Below are positions 24,931-33,357 of a DNA stretch of 64,000 nt, piece after piece. The notes under the pieces were generated by a model. That model did no database searches, had not been told where the DNA came from, and saw only the letters and a program-made list of their open reading frames with translations. Within the stretch, counting starts at the first letter, position 1, and each line of letters opens with the position of its first letter. This stretch comes from Actinomadura litoris (GTDB lineage: Bacteria > Actinomycetota > Actinomycetes > Streptosporangiales > Streptosporangiaceae). Made by a program: the position numbers and the translations under genes. The stretch lies in the NCBI RefSeq assembly GCF_009733595.1, contig NZ_WOFH01000001.1:620001-684000 (forward strand), in the 5' to 3' direction.

Positions 24931-26178
24931 ATGAGTTCTCTGGATGCGGTCCGTGACGAGCGAACGCCCCTGCCCGGGTGGGTCGCCGTCGGGGTGCTGA
25001 CGCTGAGCACGTTCCTGGTGGTGACCTCCGAGATGCTCCCGGTCGGGGTGCTCACCCCGATGGCCGACGGGCTGGGCGTCTCCTCGGGCGCGATGGGCAC
25101 CAGCCTGACGATCACCGGCCTGGTCTCCGCGCTGACCGCCCCGCTGGTGCCGCGCCTGCTGGGGAACCTTGACCGCCGGGTGGTGCTGGCGGTGGCGATG
25201 GTGGTGCTCGCCGCCGGCAACGGGCTGACCGCGATCGCCGGCGGGTTCGGGATGCTGGTCGTCTCGCGGATCGTCCTCGGTATCGGGATGGGGACCGTCT
25301 GGGGCATGGCCGCGGCGGTGGCGACCCGCCTGGTCGCGCCGCGCGACATCGCCCTGGCGGTCTCCTTCGCCGTCAGCGGCGTGGCCTCGGCCTCCGTGCT
25401 CGGCGTCCCGCTGGGCACCTTCGTGGGCAACGCCTTCGGATGGCGGACGGCCTTCGGCGCCCTCGCGGCCCTGTCGCTGCTCCTCGTCCCGGCCCTGGCG
25501 CTGACGCTGCCGAGGCTGCGTCGTCCGGCGGCGACCGGCGACGAAGCCGGGGCCGGACGGCGCCGGTCGCTGGCGCGTCCGGCGGTCGTCTCCGGGCTGG
25601 TCGTGGTGGTGCTGCTGGTCACCGCGCACTTCGCCGCCTACACCTACGTCCGTCCCGCGCTCGAAGAACTCCCCCGCATGTCGGCGAACGCGATCGCCCT
25701 GTCGCTGCTCCTCTACGGCGTGTTCGGGCTGATCGGCAACTTCGCCGCCGGGGCCGCCGCCGGACGCCGCCCCCGGCAGACGGTGCTGCTCCTGGCCGCG
25801 GGCATCACCGCGGCGCTCATGATCCTGGCCCTGTTCGGCACCACCGCGCTGGTCGCGGGCCTGGCGATCGCGCTGTGGGGCGCGGCCTACGGCGGCGTCT
25901 CGGTCGGTGGACAACTGTGGATGTCGGCCGCCGCCCCCGACCGGGTCGAGCACGTCACCGGCCTGTACGTCGGGGTGTTCACCGCTTCCATCGCCCTGGG
26001 CGCCTTCGCCGGCGGCCTGATCGTCGAGGGCGCGGGAATCGTGCCACTGCTGTGGAGCACCGCCGCCCTGGCACTGGCCTCACTAGTGGTCGGCCCCATC
26101 GGCCGCGTCCCGAGCCGACCGCAACCCAGCAAACCCCCCACCTCCCCCGACCTGGCCCACGCCCATCACGCCGAATAG
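24931..26178 (+). CDS. MFS transporter, DHA1 (12-TM) type
   Basis: 415 residues with ~12 hydrophobic segments. It opens with GWVAVGVLTLSTFLVVTSEM, typical of the sugar/arabinose-efflux and chloramphenicol-resistance DHA1 group (S-x-F-x-V-x-x-x-E-M). The ATG at 24931 has a G-rich but weak ribosome site. Divergent LysR control is likely; the substrate is unknown. Confidence 0.88.
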   Translation: MSSLDAVRDERTPLPGWVAVGVLTLSTFLVVTSEMLPVGVLTPMADGLGVSSGAMGTSLTITGLVSALTAPLVPRLLGNLDRRVVLAVAMVVLAAGNGLTAIAGGFGMLVVSRIVLGIGMGTVWGMAAAVATRLVAPRDIALAVSFAVSGVASASVLGVPLGTFVGNAFGWRTAFGALAALSLLLVPALALTLPRLRRPAATGDEAGAGRRRSLARPAVVSGLVVVVLLVTAHFAAYTYVRPALEELPRMSANAIALSLLLYGVFGLIGNFAAGAAAGRRPRQTVLLLAAGITAALMILALFGTTALVAGLAIALWGAAYGGVSVGGQLWMSAAAPDRVEHVTGLYVGVFTASIALGAFAGGLIVEGAGIVPLLWSTAALALASLVVGPIGRVPSRPQPSKPPTSPDLAHAHHAE

Positions 26179-26421
26179 CCCCATTCCATTATCCCCGACT
26201 GCGCCAGGGGCGTTGATTTTTAAATCGCGTGGTCGTGATTCGAATGCCACATATTTCGGGTAGAGCCGTAGCTTTACTCTCCCGAGCACGCTCAACTGCT
26301 GGTCAACGCTCGTCGAATGACCGCAACCGGCCCACATGTTGATCAACAACCGACCGGAGTGCGACTCTCCCCGCAGAGCCCGTAGATCGCGGGCTCAGTA
26401 GGGATTGAGGACGTCAAGTAC

Positions 26422-28212
26422 ATGGGTCTCAAGATTCAGGCGGCGATCGTGGCCGTTGCCGCGGCAGCATCACTCGCGACGCCGGGAACCGTCCAGCTGG
26501 CAATGGCGGGCCCGCGGGCCGACCAGCCTTCCTCTCCATTCGCATATCCCCGCCAACCCCACACCTACAAGCCGCACAAACACCCTGACAGGTCCAGAGC
26601 TCCGAGTGGCGCAACAGAGCCGGAGCCCCTGCCGCATGTCGCCCCCGGCCTGACGAACCTTCTGACCGACTACCGCGAAAGGGCGATCGGTCACGAGGAC
26701 TTCGCCAGATTCGCCTACATCAAGCTCGGGATCCCGCAGCCCGGCCGGGAACTCCCGGACCGCTACACAGACTCCGAGCTTCCCGACGAGCAGCGTTCCC
26801 TGCTGGCGGGCCTCCTGGCCGGTGCCCTGGACCAGCTTCCCAAGGACGTGGCCGAGAGCATCCGCGGCAACGCCAGGCCCATCGAACCCGCTCCGAGCTC
26901 GCGGTTACCTTCTCGGCCGCGCGCGGCGGCTCCCGACGCTCACTGCGGATACCAGTATTCGAGGTCACTGTGGGGTGAGGTGTCCTGGTGCAAGGAGACC
27001 ACGGCTCACTTCGAGGTGAGCTACAACGTCACGGGCCCTCGCGCGGTCGATCTGACCGATGCCGACGGCAACCGGGTTCCGGACTACGTCGAGCAGACGG
27101 TCAAGTCACTGGAGTATGCCTGGAGCAGGTACAAGGGCTTCGGGTACAAGATTCCCGACAAGGCAGATGTGTACATCGGGAACCCTCGCGTCGCCGCTGG
27201 AGTGGGATTCACGCCGCCGTACTCGCTCATCGGCTTTCCCACCATCGTGATGGGGCAGCAAGCCGGCGCGTTCTACCTGCCCCGCCATGAGTTGTTCCAT
27301 CTTTCGCAGTACGAGTACATCCCCACCCGTTCGTGGGTCTTCAGCGCTCGCACGACGCAGTGGTGGATGGAGGCCACGGCCGAATGGGGAGCCCGCGTGA
27401 CGATGGGCGGCGACCCGAGCGTGCCCGAGTCAGAGCGATACCAGTACGCCCGGCACCTGCCCGAGTTCCTGGGGCGCCCCAACGACAAGCTCAACCAATG
27501 GGACGGGTTCGGCGCGCCCCGCCAGTACGGGGCCTTCATCTTCGCCGAGTTCCTCTCCGCCAGGCTGAGCTTCGACGCGGTCCGCCAGACCTGGGAGCAT
27601 CTCGGGGGCAACTGGCGGGGGCAGCCTTTGGAAGCGATCGACGACACCTTCGCCGACTACGGCGTGATACCCAGCGACGAGATGCAGGTGTTCGCGACCG
27701 CCAACTACCAGCTGTGCAAGAACGATCCCCAGGATCCCAACGATTCCGGCTGGCACTATCTCAACATCGACGTCCCCCGGTGGTGTGATTTCCTGGCGTC
27801 CGACTCACGCACCAACGGCGCGGGCAGCGCGGCCCCGGGCATCCACCGCCCGTACCGCTACAACGTTCGCCTCGGCGCCGACGGTCGGGCCGCGGGGACG
27901 GTGACGGTCCGCGGAGGCGGCACCGCCTACATCGATCTCATCGCTCCGGCAGGGGACCTGCGGCGCCTCGTGGTCGGGCTGACCGGAGTCCGGGGCCTCC
28001 AGGGCAATCTCATCACCTGGGAGACGATGCCCAAGCGGTGCTATCCCGACCAGCAGACCCTGTTCCTCGACGCGAACGCGGAGATGCAGGCCAACCTCGG
28101 CGACCGTTGCACGGTGGCGACCCTCGCCATCAATCGACCCAACGCTGACACCGATGGAGACGGGCAGCGGGTCAACTGGTCCACCTATTTCCTCAGCGCC
28201 GCCCCTCGGTAG
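26422..28212 (+). CDS. Secreted MXAN_6640-like zinc metalloprotease
   Basis: 596 residues. A signal peptide (MGLKIQAAIVAVAAAASLAT, cleavage near TVQLAMA) is followed by a Pro-rich propeptide-like region. The segment DLTDADGNRVPDYVEQTVKS (~215) and the zinc motif HELFH (H289, E290, H293) with a downstream MEATAEW (E317/E321) fit the MXAN_6640-like gluzincin group. The C-terminal ~130 residues look like a beta-rich domain. It is expected outside the cell. The upstream 240 bp are AT-richer and hold the promoter. The family call is moderately firm; the catalytic motif is seen directly. Confidence 0.8.
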   Translation: MGLKIQAAIVAVAAAASLATPGTVQLAMAGPRADQPSSPFAYPRQPHTYKPHKHPDRSRAPSGATEPEPLPHVAPGLTNLLTDYRERAIGHEDFARFAYIKLGIPQPGRELPDRYTDSELPDEQRSLLAGLLAGALDQLPKDVAESIRGNARPIEPAPSSRLPSRPRAAAPDAHCGYQYSRSLWGEVSWCKETTAHFEVSYNVTGPRAVDLTDADGNRVPDYVEQTVKSLEYAWSRYKGFGYKIPDKADVYIGNPRVAAGVGFTPPYSLIGFPTIVMGQQAGAFYLPRHELFHLSQYEYIPTRSWVFSARTTQWWMEATAEWGARVTMGGDPSVPESERYQYARHLPEFLGRPNDKLNQWDGFGAPRQYGAFIFAEFLSARLSFDAVRQTWEHLGGNWRGQPLEAIDDTFADYGVIPSDEMQVFATANYQLCKNDPQDPNDSGWHYLNIDVPRWCDFLASDSRTNGAGSAAPGIHRPYRYNVRLGADGRAAGTVTVRGGGTAYIDLIAPAGDLRRLVVGLTGVRGLQGNLITWETMPKRCYPDQQTLFLDANAEMQANLGDRCTVATLAINRPNADTDGDGQRVNWSTYFLSAAPR

Positions 28213-28283
28213 CGGACATGGACGGGAGGGCGCCTGATCAATCCGCCTGCTTTGCTCAGGCGCGCTCCTCTACACTCTCGCCA

Positions 28284-28643
28284 ATGAGCGGAAGGCTCTC
28301 CCGCGGCTTCATGGGCTGCGCGGCGGCCCTGGCGGCCGTCCTGCTCGCGGGTGTTCTCTTACTGGTCGTGTGGTCGTCATCGCGGTGCGGCGAAGCGGAG
28401 CCCGGTGAAGTCCAGGTCGTCAACGGCACCGGCGGTGGCGTCCGCCTTCGGCTGCGCTACGACTCCGGCGCGACCAGCGAGGCGATACCGCTGTCACCAG
28501 GACAGGCCATTCACATGGCGGCCTCATGCGCTCCCACGGCGTTCGTCGCGACGGCCCCCGACGGCCGCACCGCCACCTACGGCCCTCCGGTCTGTCCCGG
28601 AGGGCCCTGGTACATCCGCTTCCCCGGAGCCGAGTCGCCATGA
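28284..28643 (+). CDS. Small membrane-anchored/secreted protein, paralog A
   Basis: 119 residues from the ATG at 28284. A single N-terminal hydrophobic anchor (CAAALAAVLLAGVLLLVVWS) is followed by a ~80-residue extracytoplasmic domain with three cysteines. The domain ends in SCAPTAFVATAPDGRTATYG then PPVCPGGPWYIRFP, which matches the next gene motif for motif. The two genes overlap by 4 bp (ATGA). Function unknown. Confidence 0.7.
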   Translation: MSGRLSRGFMGCAAALAAVLLAGVLLLVVWSSSRCGEAEPGEVQVVNGTGGGVRLRLRYDSGATSEAIPLSPGQAIHMAASCAPTAFVATAPDGRTATYGPPVCPGGPWYIRFPGAESP

Positions 28644-28993
28644 TGGTCGATCGCCTCGCCCGGCTCGCTCCGGCGGCGCTGCTGTTACTGACAGCGTCCG
28701 CGTGTTGCGTGCCCGGCGAAGGGCCAAGCGTCATCACCGTCATCAACGACAGTCCCGTCGCCGTGAGAGTCTGGCGCCAGTACGGGACCGGGACGGCGGA
28801 CGGACGATCGATGCGTGTCCGGCCCGGGGAGGTTACCCGCCTTCCCGCGCCGTCCTCCTGCGCCCCCGACACCTACTTCGCGCGGGCGGGCGATGGGCGC
28901 ACGGTCAGCGAGGGGCCCCCCGTCTGCCCGGACGCGACCTGGCGGATCACCCTGCCGACGCCGGGACCGACCGCGTCGCCCACGTCCAGCTAG
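28640..28993 (+). CDS. Small lipoprotein-like paralog B
   Basis: 117 residues. A hydrophobic signal ending in TASAC (weak lipobox) precedes a domain homologous to that of the preceding gene (SCAPDTYFARAGDGRTVSEG then PPVCPDATWRITLP). The ATG at 28640 overlaps the upstream stop. Probably surface-attached. Tandem duplication with divergence is evident; function unknown. Confidence 0.7.
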   Translation: MMVDRLARLAPAALLLLTASACCVPGEGPSVITVINDSPVAVRVWRQYGTGTADGRSMRVRPGEVTRLPAPSSCAPDTYFARAGDGRTVSEGPPVCPDATWRITLPTPGPTASPTSS

Positions 28994-29020
28994 GACGCGT
29001 CCCCCGGCCCGGCGCCCCGT

Positions 29021-30190
29021 TCATGACCGGTCCTCGCCTCTGGCCTCCAGGGCCTCGGCGACCTGGCGGTGCACCCGTGTCAGCACGATGACCAGCACCA
29101 CGAGGATGACGTCCAGGATCAGGACGGAGACCAGGGGCGACAGCCACCGCGCCGCGACTCCGGCGGCGGCGCAGGCGGCGCAGGCGAGGAGCCGGGCGGC
29201 CCACGCGCGTCCCGTGGTGACGTAGTACCACCACGCCTGCGCCACCAGGTACAGGATCGGGCCTCCGAACATGAGCAGGCTCAGCCGGACGGTCCCGGCC
29301 CCGGAGGCGTGGCCGATCACCAGCCCCGATCCGACCGCCAGGGCCACCAGGCCGGTCAGCGTGCCGTAGGTGCTGTTCACCGCGCGGTGGATCGACCGCA
29401 TCGGGTCGGACGTGGACGCGACCTGCCGCGTCACGATCTCCTCGCCGCCGAGGAAGTAGGTGGCCCACAGGCACGCCGGCGCGACGAACACGCCGAGGGC
29501 CGCGGCCACCGTGGGCGCGTCGACCGGCGCGTCGGTGATCGACGAGCCGATCGTCAGCACGGTCTCGCCGAGTTGCAGGATGAGGAACAGGCGGATGCGC
29601 TCCACCATGTGCTCGGCGTCGAACACGAAGTACCGGGACGGGAAGACCCGGCCGGGCAGCGGGTGCCGCAGCCATGTGCCGGTCAGATCGACCGCGGCCG
29701 CGGCGGCCCACCAGGCGATCCGGGCGTCATGGTCCACCGCGGCCCCGACCAGCCACAGCGGGACGGAGACGGCCGCCCAGATCAGGACCCGGTGGTAGTG
29801 GCTGCGCAGTACGGCCACCGACGCCGTCACGGCGGCCGTCGTGCCGGTCAGCAGCAGGATCGCCACGAGCGGCACCACGAACGCCCACGGACGGCCCGCG
29901 AACGCGTGCGGGATCTGGGCGTTCATGAACAGGCCGAGGCCCATCACCGCCAGCACGAGCCCTCGGGTCTGGGCCCGCGTGATGTCCAGGAAGGTGGCGT
30001 CGAAGCTGGTGAGGACCCATGTGCCGAGGACCGCGACGACCATCACGGCGGTCTCGGCGGCGCCGCGCCAGGACAGCTCGGTGTGCAGGTGCTCCGCGAG
30101 CTGCCCGACGGCGAAGACGAAGACCACGTCGAAGAACAGCTCCAGCGGGGACACGGCGCGGCGCGGCCCGGCGTCGGCGACCGCGCTCAC
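29021..30190 (-). CDS. ltrA: Low temperature requirement protein A (LtrA) family membrane protein
   Basis: 389 residues from a GTG start, with ~10-12 hydrophobic helices. The opening SPLELFFDVVFVFAVGQLAE is the family signature, and FVFDAEHMVERIRLFLILQL then GETVL is the second conserved block. LtrA was first linked to growth at low temperature in Listeria; its molecular role is unknown. Convergent with the small paralog pair. Confidence 0.9.
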   Translation of the reverse strand: MSAVADAGPRRAVSPLELFFDVVFVFAVGQLAEHLHTELSWRGAAETAVMVVAVLGTWVLTSFDATFLDITRAQTRGLVLAVMGLGLFMNAQIPHAFAGRPWAFVVPLVAILLLTGTTAAVTASVAVLRSHYHRVLIWAAVSVPLWLVGAAVDHDARIAWWAAAAAVDLTGTWLRHPLPGRVFPSRYFVFDAEHMVERIRLFLILQLGETVLTIGSSITDAPVDAPTVAAALGVFVAPACLWATYFLGGEEIVTRQVASTSDPMRSIHRAVNSTYGTLTGLVALAVGSGLVIGHASGAGTVRLSLLMFGGPILYLVAQAWWYYVTTGRAWAARLLACAACAAAGVAARWLSPLVSVLILDVILVVLVIVLTRVHRQVAEALEARGEDRS

Positions 30191-30348
30191 GTCGGGAGGT
30201 CCGTCGGAGACGCGACACGAACCTCACTCAAGGTCAGCATGAAGTCACGTTAGGTCATCACCAGCGGCGATGGGACGAGGTGTGAACCAGCCCCATCGGG
30301 CATAGCGGCCAAAAGGACCGTTGACCACTGCGAAGACGGGAATGGATC

Positions 30349-30840
30349 ATGGCTGTCTCCAGCACTCCGATGAACCTCACTCAGGCCGCCCACGTCGGGA
30401 TCTCGGTCTCGGACCTGGACGCGTCGATCGCGTTCTACAGGGCCCTCACGGGACGGGACCCCATCGTCGCGGACGAGACCATGCGCAGCGTGCCGTTCGG
30501 CGGGACGCAGGGCCTGCCCAACGCCGAGCTCCGGTACGCCACGTTCAACCTCGACAACATCGGGATCGACCTCATCCAGTTCCAGGACCCGGTCGGCACG
30601 CCGACGCACGGGGCGGCCAACCGTCCGGGCTCCATGCACCTGTGCTTCGAGGTCGAGGACTTCGACGCGGTGCACCGGCGCATGGAGGAGGCGGGCTACG
30701 GCTTCCTCGGGGACGACTACACCTTCGTCGCGGGCGAGGTCACCCCCGATGAGGCACTCGGCACCCAGGTCGCCTACTTCAACGACCCGGACGGCACCAA
30801 CCTGGAGATCATCCGGCCCAGGGGCGGGTTCGCCAACTAG
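30349..30840 (+). CDS. VOC-family (glyoxalase/dioxygenase-like) protein
   Basis: 163 residues. The VOC fold shows AAHVGISVSDLDASIAFYRA at the start, MHLCFEVEDFDAVHRRMEEA in the middle and AYFNDPDGTNLEIIRP at the end, including the potential metal ligands His (HVGIS), His (MHLCF) and Glu (LEII). Reaction unknown: lyase, epimerase or resistance-type binding are possible. It ends 7 bp from the convergent SDR gene. Confidence 0.88.
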   Translation: MAVSSTPMNLTQAAHVGISVSDLDASIAFYRALTGRDPIVADETMRSVPFGGTQGLPNAELRYATFNLDNIGIDLIQFQDPVGTPTHGAANRPGSMHLCFEVEDFDAVHRRMEEAGYGFLGDDYTFVAGEVTPDEALGTQVAYFNDPDGTNLEIIRPRGGFAN

Positions 30841-30847
30841 CGCGGAC

Positions 30848-31585
30848 TCACCAGGGGATGACGCCGTCGTCCTCGAAGAAGGAGCCGGTCGGGCCTCCGT
30901 CGGGCATCGTGGCGAGCCGGATCGCGATCGCCGCGCCCTGCTCAGCGGTGCGGGGCGCCTGGAAGCCGGTGAAGTCGGTCGCGACCAGTCCGGGGCAGGC
31001 GGCGTTGACCAGGAGGTTCGTCCCGGCGAAGTGCCGGGCGTAGTGCACGGTGACGGCGTTGAGGAACGACTTCGTCGGCGAGTACGCCGCCATGACGGGG
31101 CCGACCTCGACCTCCGGATCCGTCTGCCGCGTGAGGGAGCCGACGGAACTGGACATGTTGACGATGCGCGGCGACGGCGCGCGCCGCAGCATCGGCAGCA
31201 TCGCGTTGGTCACCCGGATGACGCCGATGACGTTGGTCTCGACATTGGCGCGGACGACGTCGAGGTCGAGCGTGGTCGGGTCCTGCACCCATCCCGGGCC
31301 CGCCTCGCCTGAGATTCCGGCGTTGTTGACCAGGACGTCCAGGCGTCCGGCCCGGCGTTCGATCAGTTTCGCGGCGTCGGCGGCGCTCTGGTCGCCGGTC
31401 ACGTCCAGGGGGACGCCGAAAGCGTCCGCCCCGGCGGCGCGCAGTTTCCCGACGGCGGACTCGCGGCGTCCTTCGTCGCGGGCTCCCACGCCCACGCGGT
31501 ATCCGAGGGCGCCCAGGCCGGCCGCGATCTCGTATCCGATCCCCTTGTTCGCGCCGGTCACCAGCGCGACTCTCGCTTCGCTCAT
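30848..31585 (-). CDS. SDR-family oxidoreductase
   Basis: 245 residues from the ATG at 31585. TGANKGIGYEIA is the cofactor motif, NNAGISGEAG follows at ~83, and a catalytic Ser in MSSSVGSL precedes AAYSPTKSFLN (YxxxK). It resembles the carbonyl-reductase-like SDRs common in actinobacteria. It is divergent from a LysR regulator, with a perfect palindrome between them, so LysR control is likely. Confidence 0.9.
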   Translation of the reverse strand: MSEARVALVTGANKGIGYEIAAGLGALGYRVGVGARDEGRRESAVGKLRAAGADAFGVPLDVTGDQSAADAAKLIERRAGRLDVLVNNAGISGEAGPGWVQDPTTLDLDVVRANVETNVIGVIRVTNAMLPMLRRAPSPRIVNMSSSVGSLTRQTDPEVEVGPVMAAYSPTKSFLNAVTVHYARHFAGTNLLVNAACPGLVATDFTGFQAPRTAEQGAAIAIRLATMPDGGPTGSFFEDDGVIPW

Positions 31586-31639
31586 GCGTCGATGCTCGCC
31601 CGCGACCGAGCGGCGGCTCCAACACCGATGAAGTGCGCT

Positions 31640-31660
31640 GTGATACCGGGGAGGTATCAC
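31640..31660. promoter_or_regulatory. LysR-type palindromic operator
   Basis: GTGATACC-(5)-GGTATCAC is a perfect 8-bp-arm inverted repeat. It contains the LysR T-N11-A pattern and lies 17 bp upstream of the LysR start, between the divergent LysR and SDR genes. Confidence 0.75.
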
Positions 31661-31676
31661 CGCATACGCTCTGCCC

Positions 31677-32528
31677 ATGGACAGCTTGGAGACGCGCGAG
31701 CTGAGGTACTTCATGGCCGTCGCGGAGGAACTGCACTTCGGACGTGCCGCCGCGCGCCTCGGCATGGCGCAGCCGCCGCTGTCCCGGGCCGTCCAGCGGC
31801 TCGAACGGCGCCTCGGTGTCACGCTGCTGGAACGCGACCGGCGGGGCGTCGCCCTGACCGGCGCCGGAACGGTGCTGCTGGACGAGGCCCGCGCGGCCCT
31901 CGACGCGGTCACCGCCGCCGCCCGCCGCACCCGGCGCGCCGGAGGTTCGGGCTCCGGCGAGCGCCTGGTGCTGGCGGTGAAGGCCGCCGCGTCCCACGAA
32001 CTGCTGACAGAACTCCTGGACGCCTATGCCGCCGAGCCCGGCGCCGCCGGGATCGAGGTGCTGCCGAGCGGCATCTGCGAGCAGGGGGAGATGCTGCGCG
32101 ACGGCCGCGCCGACGTGGCGCTCATGCACACGCCGTTCAACTCCCTCGCCGGTTTCGACAGCGAGGAACTGCTGACCGAGGGGCAGATCGCCATCCTGCC
32201 CGCAGGGCACCCGCTCGCCGCGCGCGGAACACTGTCGCTGGACGAGGTCGGCGACATTCCCGACCTGCCGCTGGCCCGCTGGGCCCGCCACGGCGTGTTT
32301 CCACCCGGTCCGGGCCCCGAAATCCACGACATGACCCAACTGGCCCAGCTGATCGCCCTCGGACGCACCGCGGCCGTTATCCCCGAATCCGCCCGAGCCT
32401 GGCTTTGGGCCCAGCACGCCGCCGTGCCCCTGACCGACGCGCCCGCCGTCGTCACGCATATCGTCTGGCCCGCCCACAGCCGTTCCCGCGCCCTCGCCGA
32501 ACTCATCCGCACGGCCACACGGCTCTAA
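31677..32528 (+). CDS. LysR-family transcriptional regulator
   Basis: 283 residues. The HTH is at ~8-65 (RYFMAVAEELHFGRAAARLG then MAQPPLSRAVQRLERRLGV), followed by the effector domain. The length is typical or slightly short. It is divergent from the SDR gene, and the intervening palindrome is its probable autoregulatory site. Confidence 0.92.
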   Translation: MDSLETRELRYFMAVAEELHFGRAAARLGMAQPPLSRAVQRLERRLGVTLLERDRRGVALTGAGTVLLDEARAALDAVTAAARRTRRAGGSGSGERLVLAVKAAASHELLTELLDAYAAEPGAAGIEVLPSGICEQGEMLRDGRADVALMHTPFNSLAGFDSEELLTEGQIAILPAGHPLAARGTLSLDEVGDIPDLPLARWARHGVFPPGPGPEIHDMTQLAQLIALGRTAAVIPESARAWLWAQHAAVPLTDAPAVVTHIVWPAHSRSRALAELIRTATRL

Positions 32529-32669
32529 TACGGCCCGCCCTCGGACGGCGCGGCAACCAGATTTCCCCTGGTTAGGGAGTTCGTTTCCGACCTCCCCGAA
32601 ATGACGCGACCCCGGCGCCCTTCCCGCTCTATGATCCTTGCACTTCGGGTGCGAGTTCGAGGGGATCTC

Positions 32670-33110
32670 ATGGGGTCGAAAGCCAAGCTGCGGGGCCATC
32701 TGAGCGCTGATTTGCAACACGGGGAGACCATCGAAGTCATCACCGTCGCCCAGCTCAAACAGGGGATGAAGCAGCACCTGGGCAAGAATCTGGCGGCCGG
32801 TGTGGCCGCGGGGCTGGTGACGACGGCGGTCACCGGGGGCGGCAGCCTGTTCGTCTATGCCTCGATACCGGCGGTGTGGGTCGTGGTGACCTCTCAGCGC
32901 GTCCTGATGTACGCCAAGACCGGCAGCGCCTCCAAGCCCGGCGAGATGGTGTTCGCCGCGCCTCGCCAGGCCCTCGGCGCCGAAGCGAAGTCCGGGCTGC
33001 TCACCCAGGTCGTCATCGCCGACCGCGACGACGGCCGATCACTGGTGCGGTTGAACCTGGGCCTCAGGAGAAAGGCCGCCAACCGCATCGTCCTTTCCAT
33101 CGGAGGTTGA
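32670..33110 (+). CDS. Hypothetical protein with one hydrophobic segment
   Basis: 146 residues; ATG at 32670 with GAGGGG upstream. A hydrophilic N-terminus (GSKAKLRGHLSADLQHGETI) is followed by a hydrophobic stretch at ~45-75 (NLAAGVAAGLVTTAVTGGGS) and a beta-rich tail (VVVTSQRVLMY, QVVIADRDDGRSLVRLNLG). The VTSQRVLMY segment recalls bacterial PH-like domains, but I do not claim the family. Confidence 0.6.
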   Translation: MGSKAKLRGHLSADLQHGETIEVITVAQLKQGMKQHLGKNLAAGVAAGLVTTAVTGGGSLFVYASIPAVWVVVTSQRVLMYAKTGSASKPGEMVFAAPRQALGAEAKSGLLTQVVIADRDDGRSLVRLNLGLRRKAANRIVLSIGG

Positions 33111-33237
33111 CAGGGTCGGGCGGCCACTCGCCGGAATGCCCGCTCCAGCCGTATCGAAGCGTTCCGTCATGGCGGGCGGACTCTGCGCGATATCCGCTGT
33201 TCAGATCGTTTGCAACGGCCTGCGGCGGCTGACTTTA

Positions 33238-33266
33238 GAGCGATCTGACAGGCTCAGAGATCGCTC
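33238..33266. terminator. Inverted repeat after the hypothetical gene
   Basis: GAGCGATCT (33238-33246) pairs perfectly with AGATCGCTC (33258-33266) over an 11-nt loop, between the 146-residue gene and the secreted-protein operon. It may be a terminator or a regulatory site; there is no T-run. Confidence 0.45.
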
Positions 33267-33357
33267 GACAGTTCCACGGTAAACCGAAGGCCATATTCGC
33301 ACGTCCTGCTTGCGAATGTTGACCAATTGGACTCCTACCCTCAGTTGAGGTGATGGC

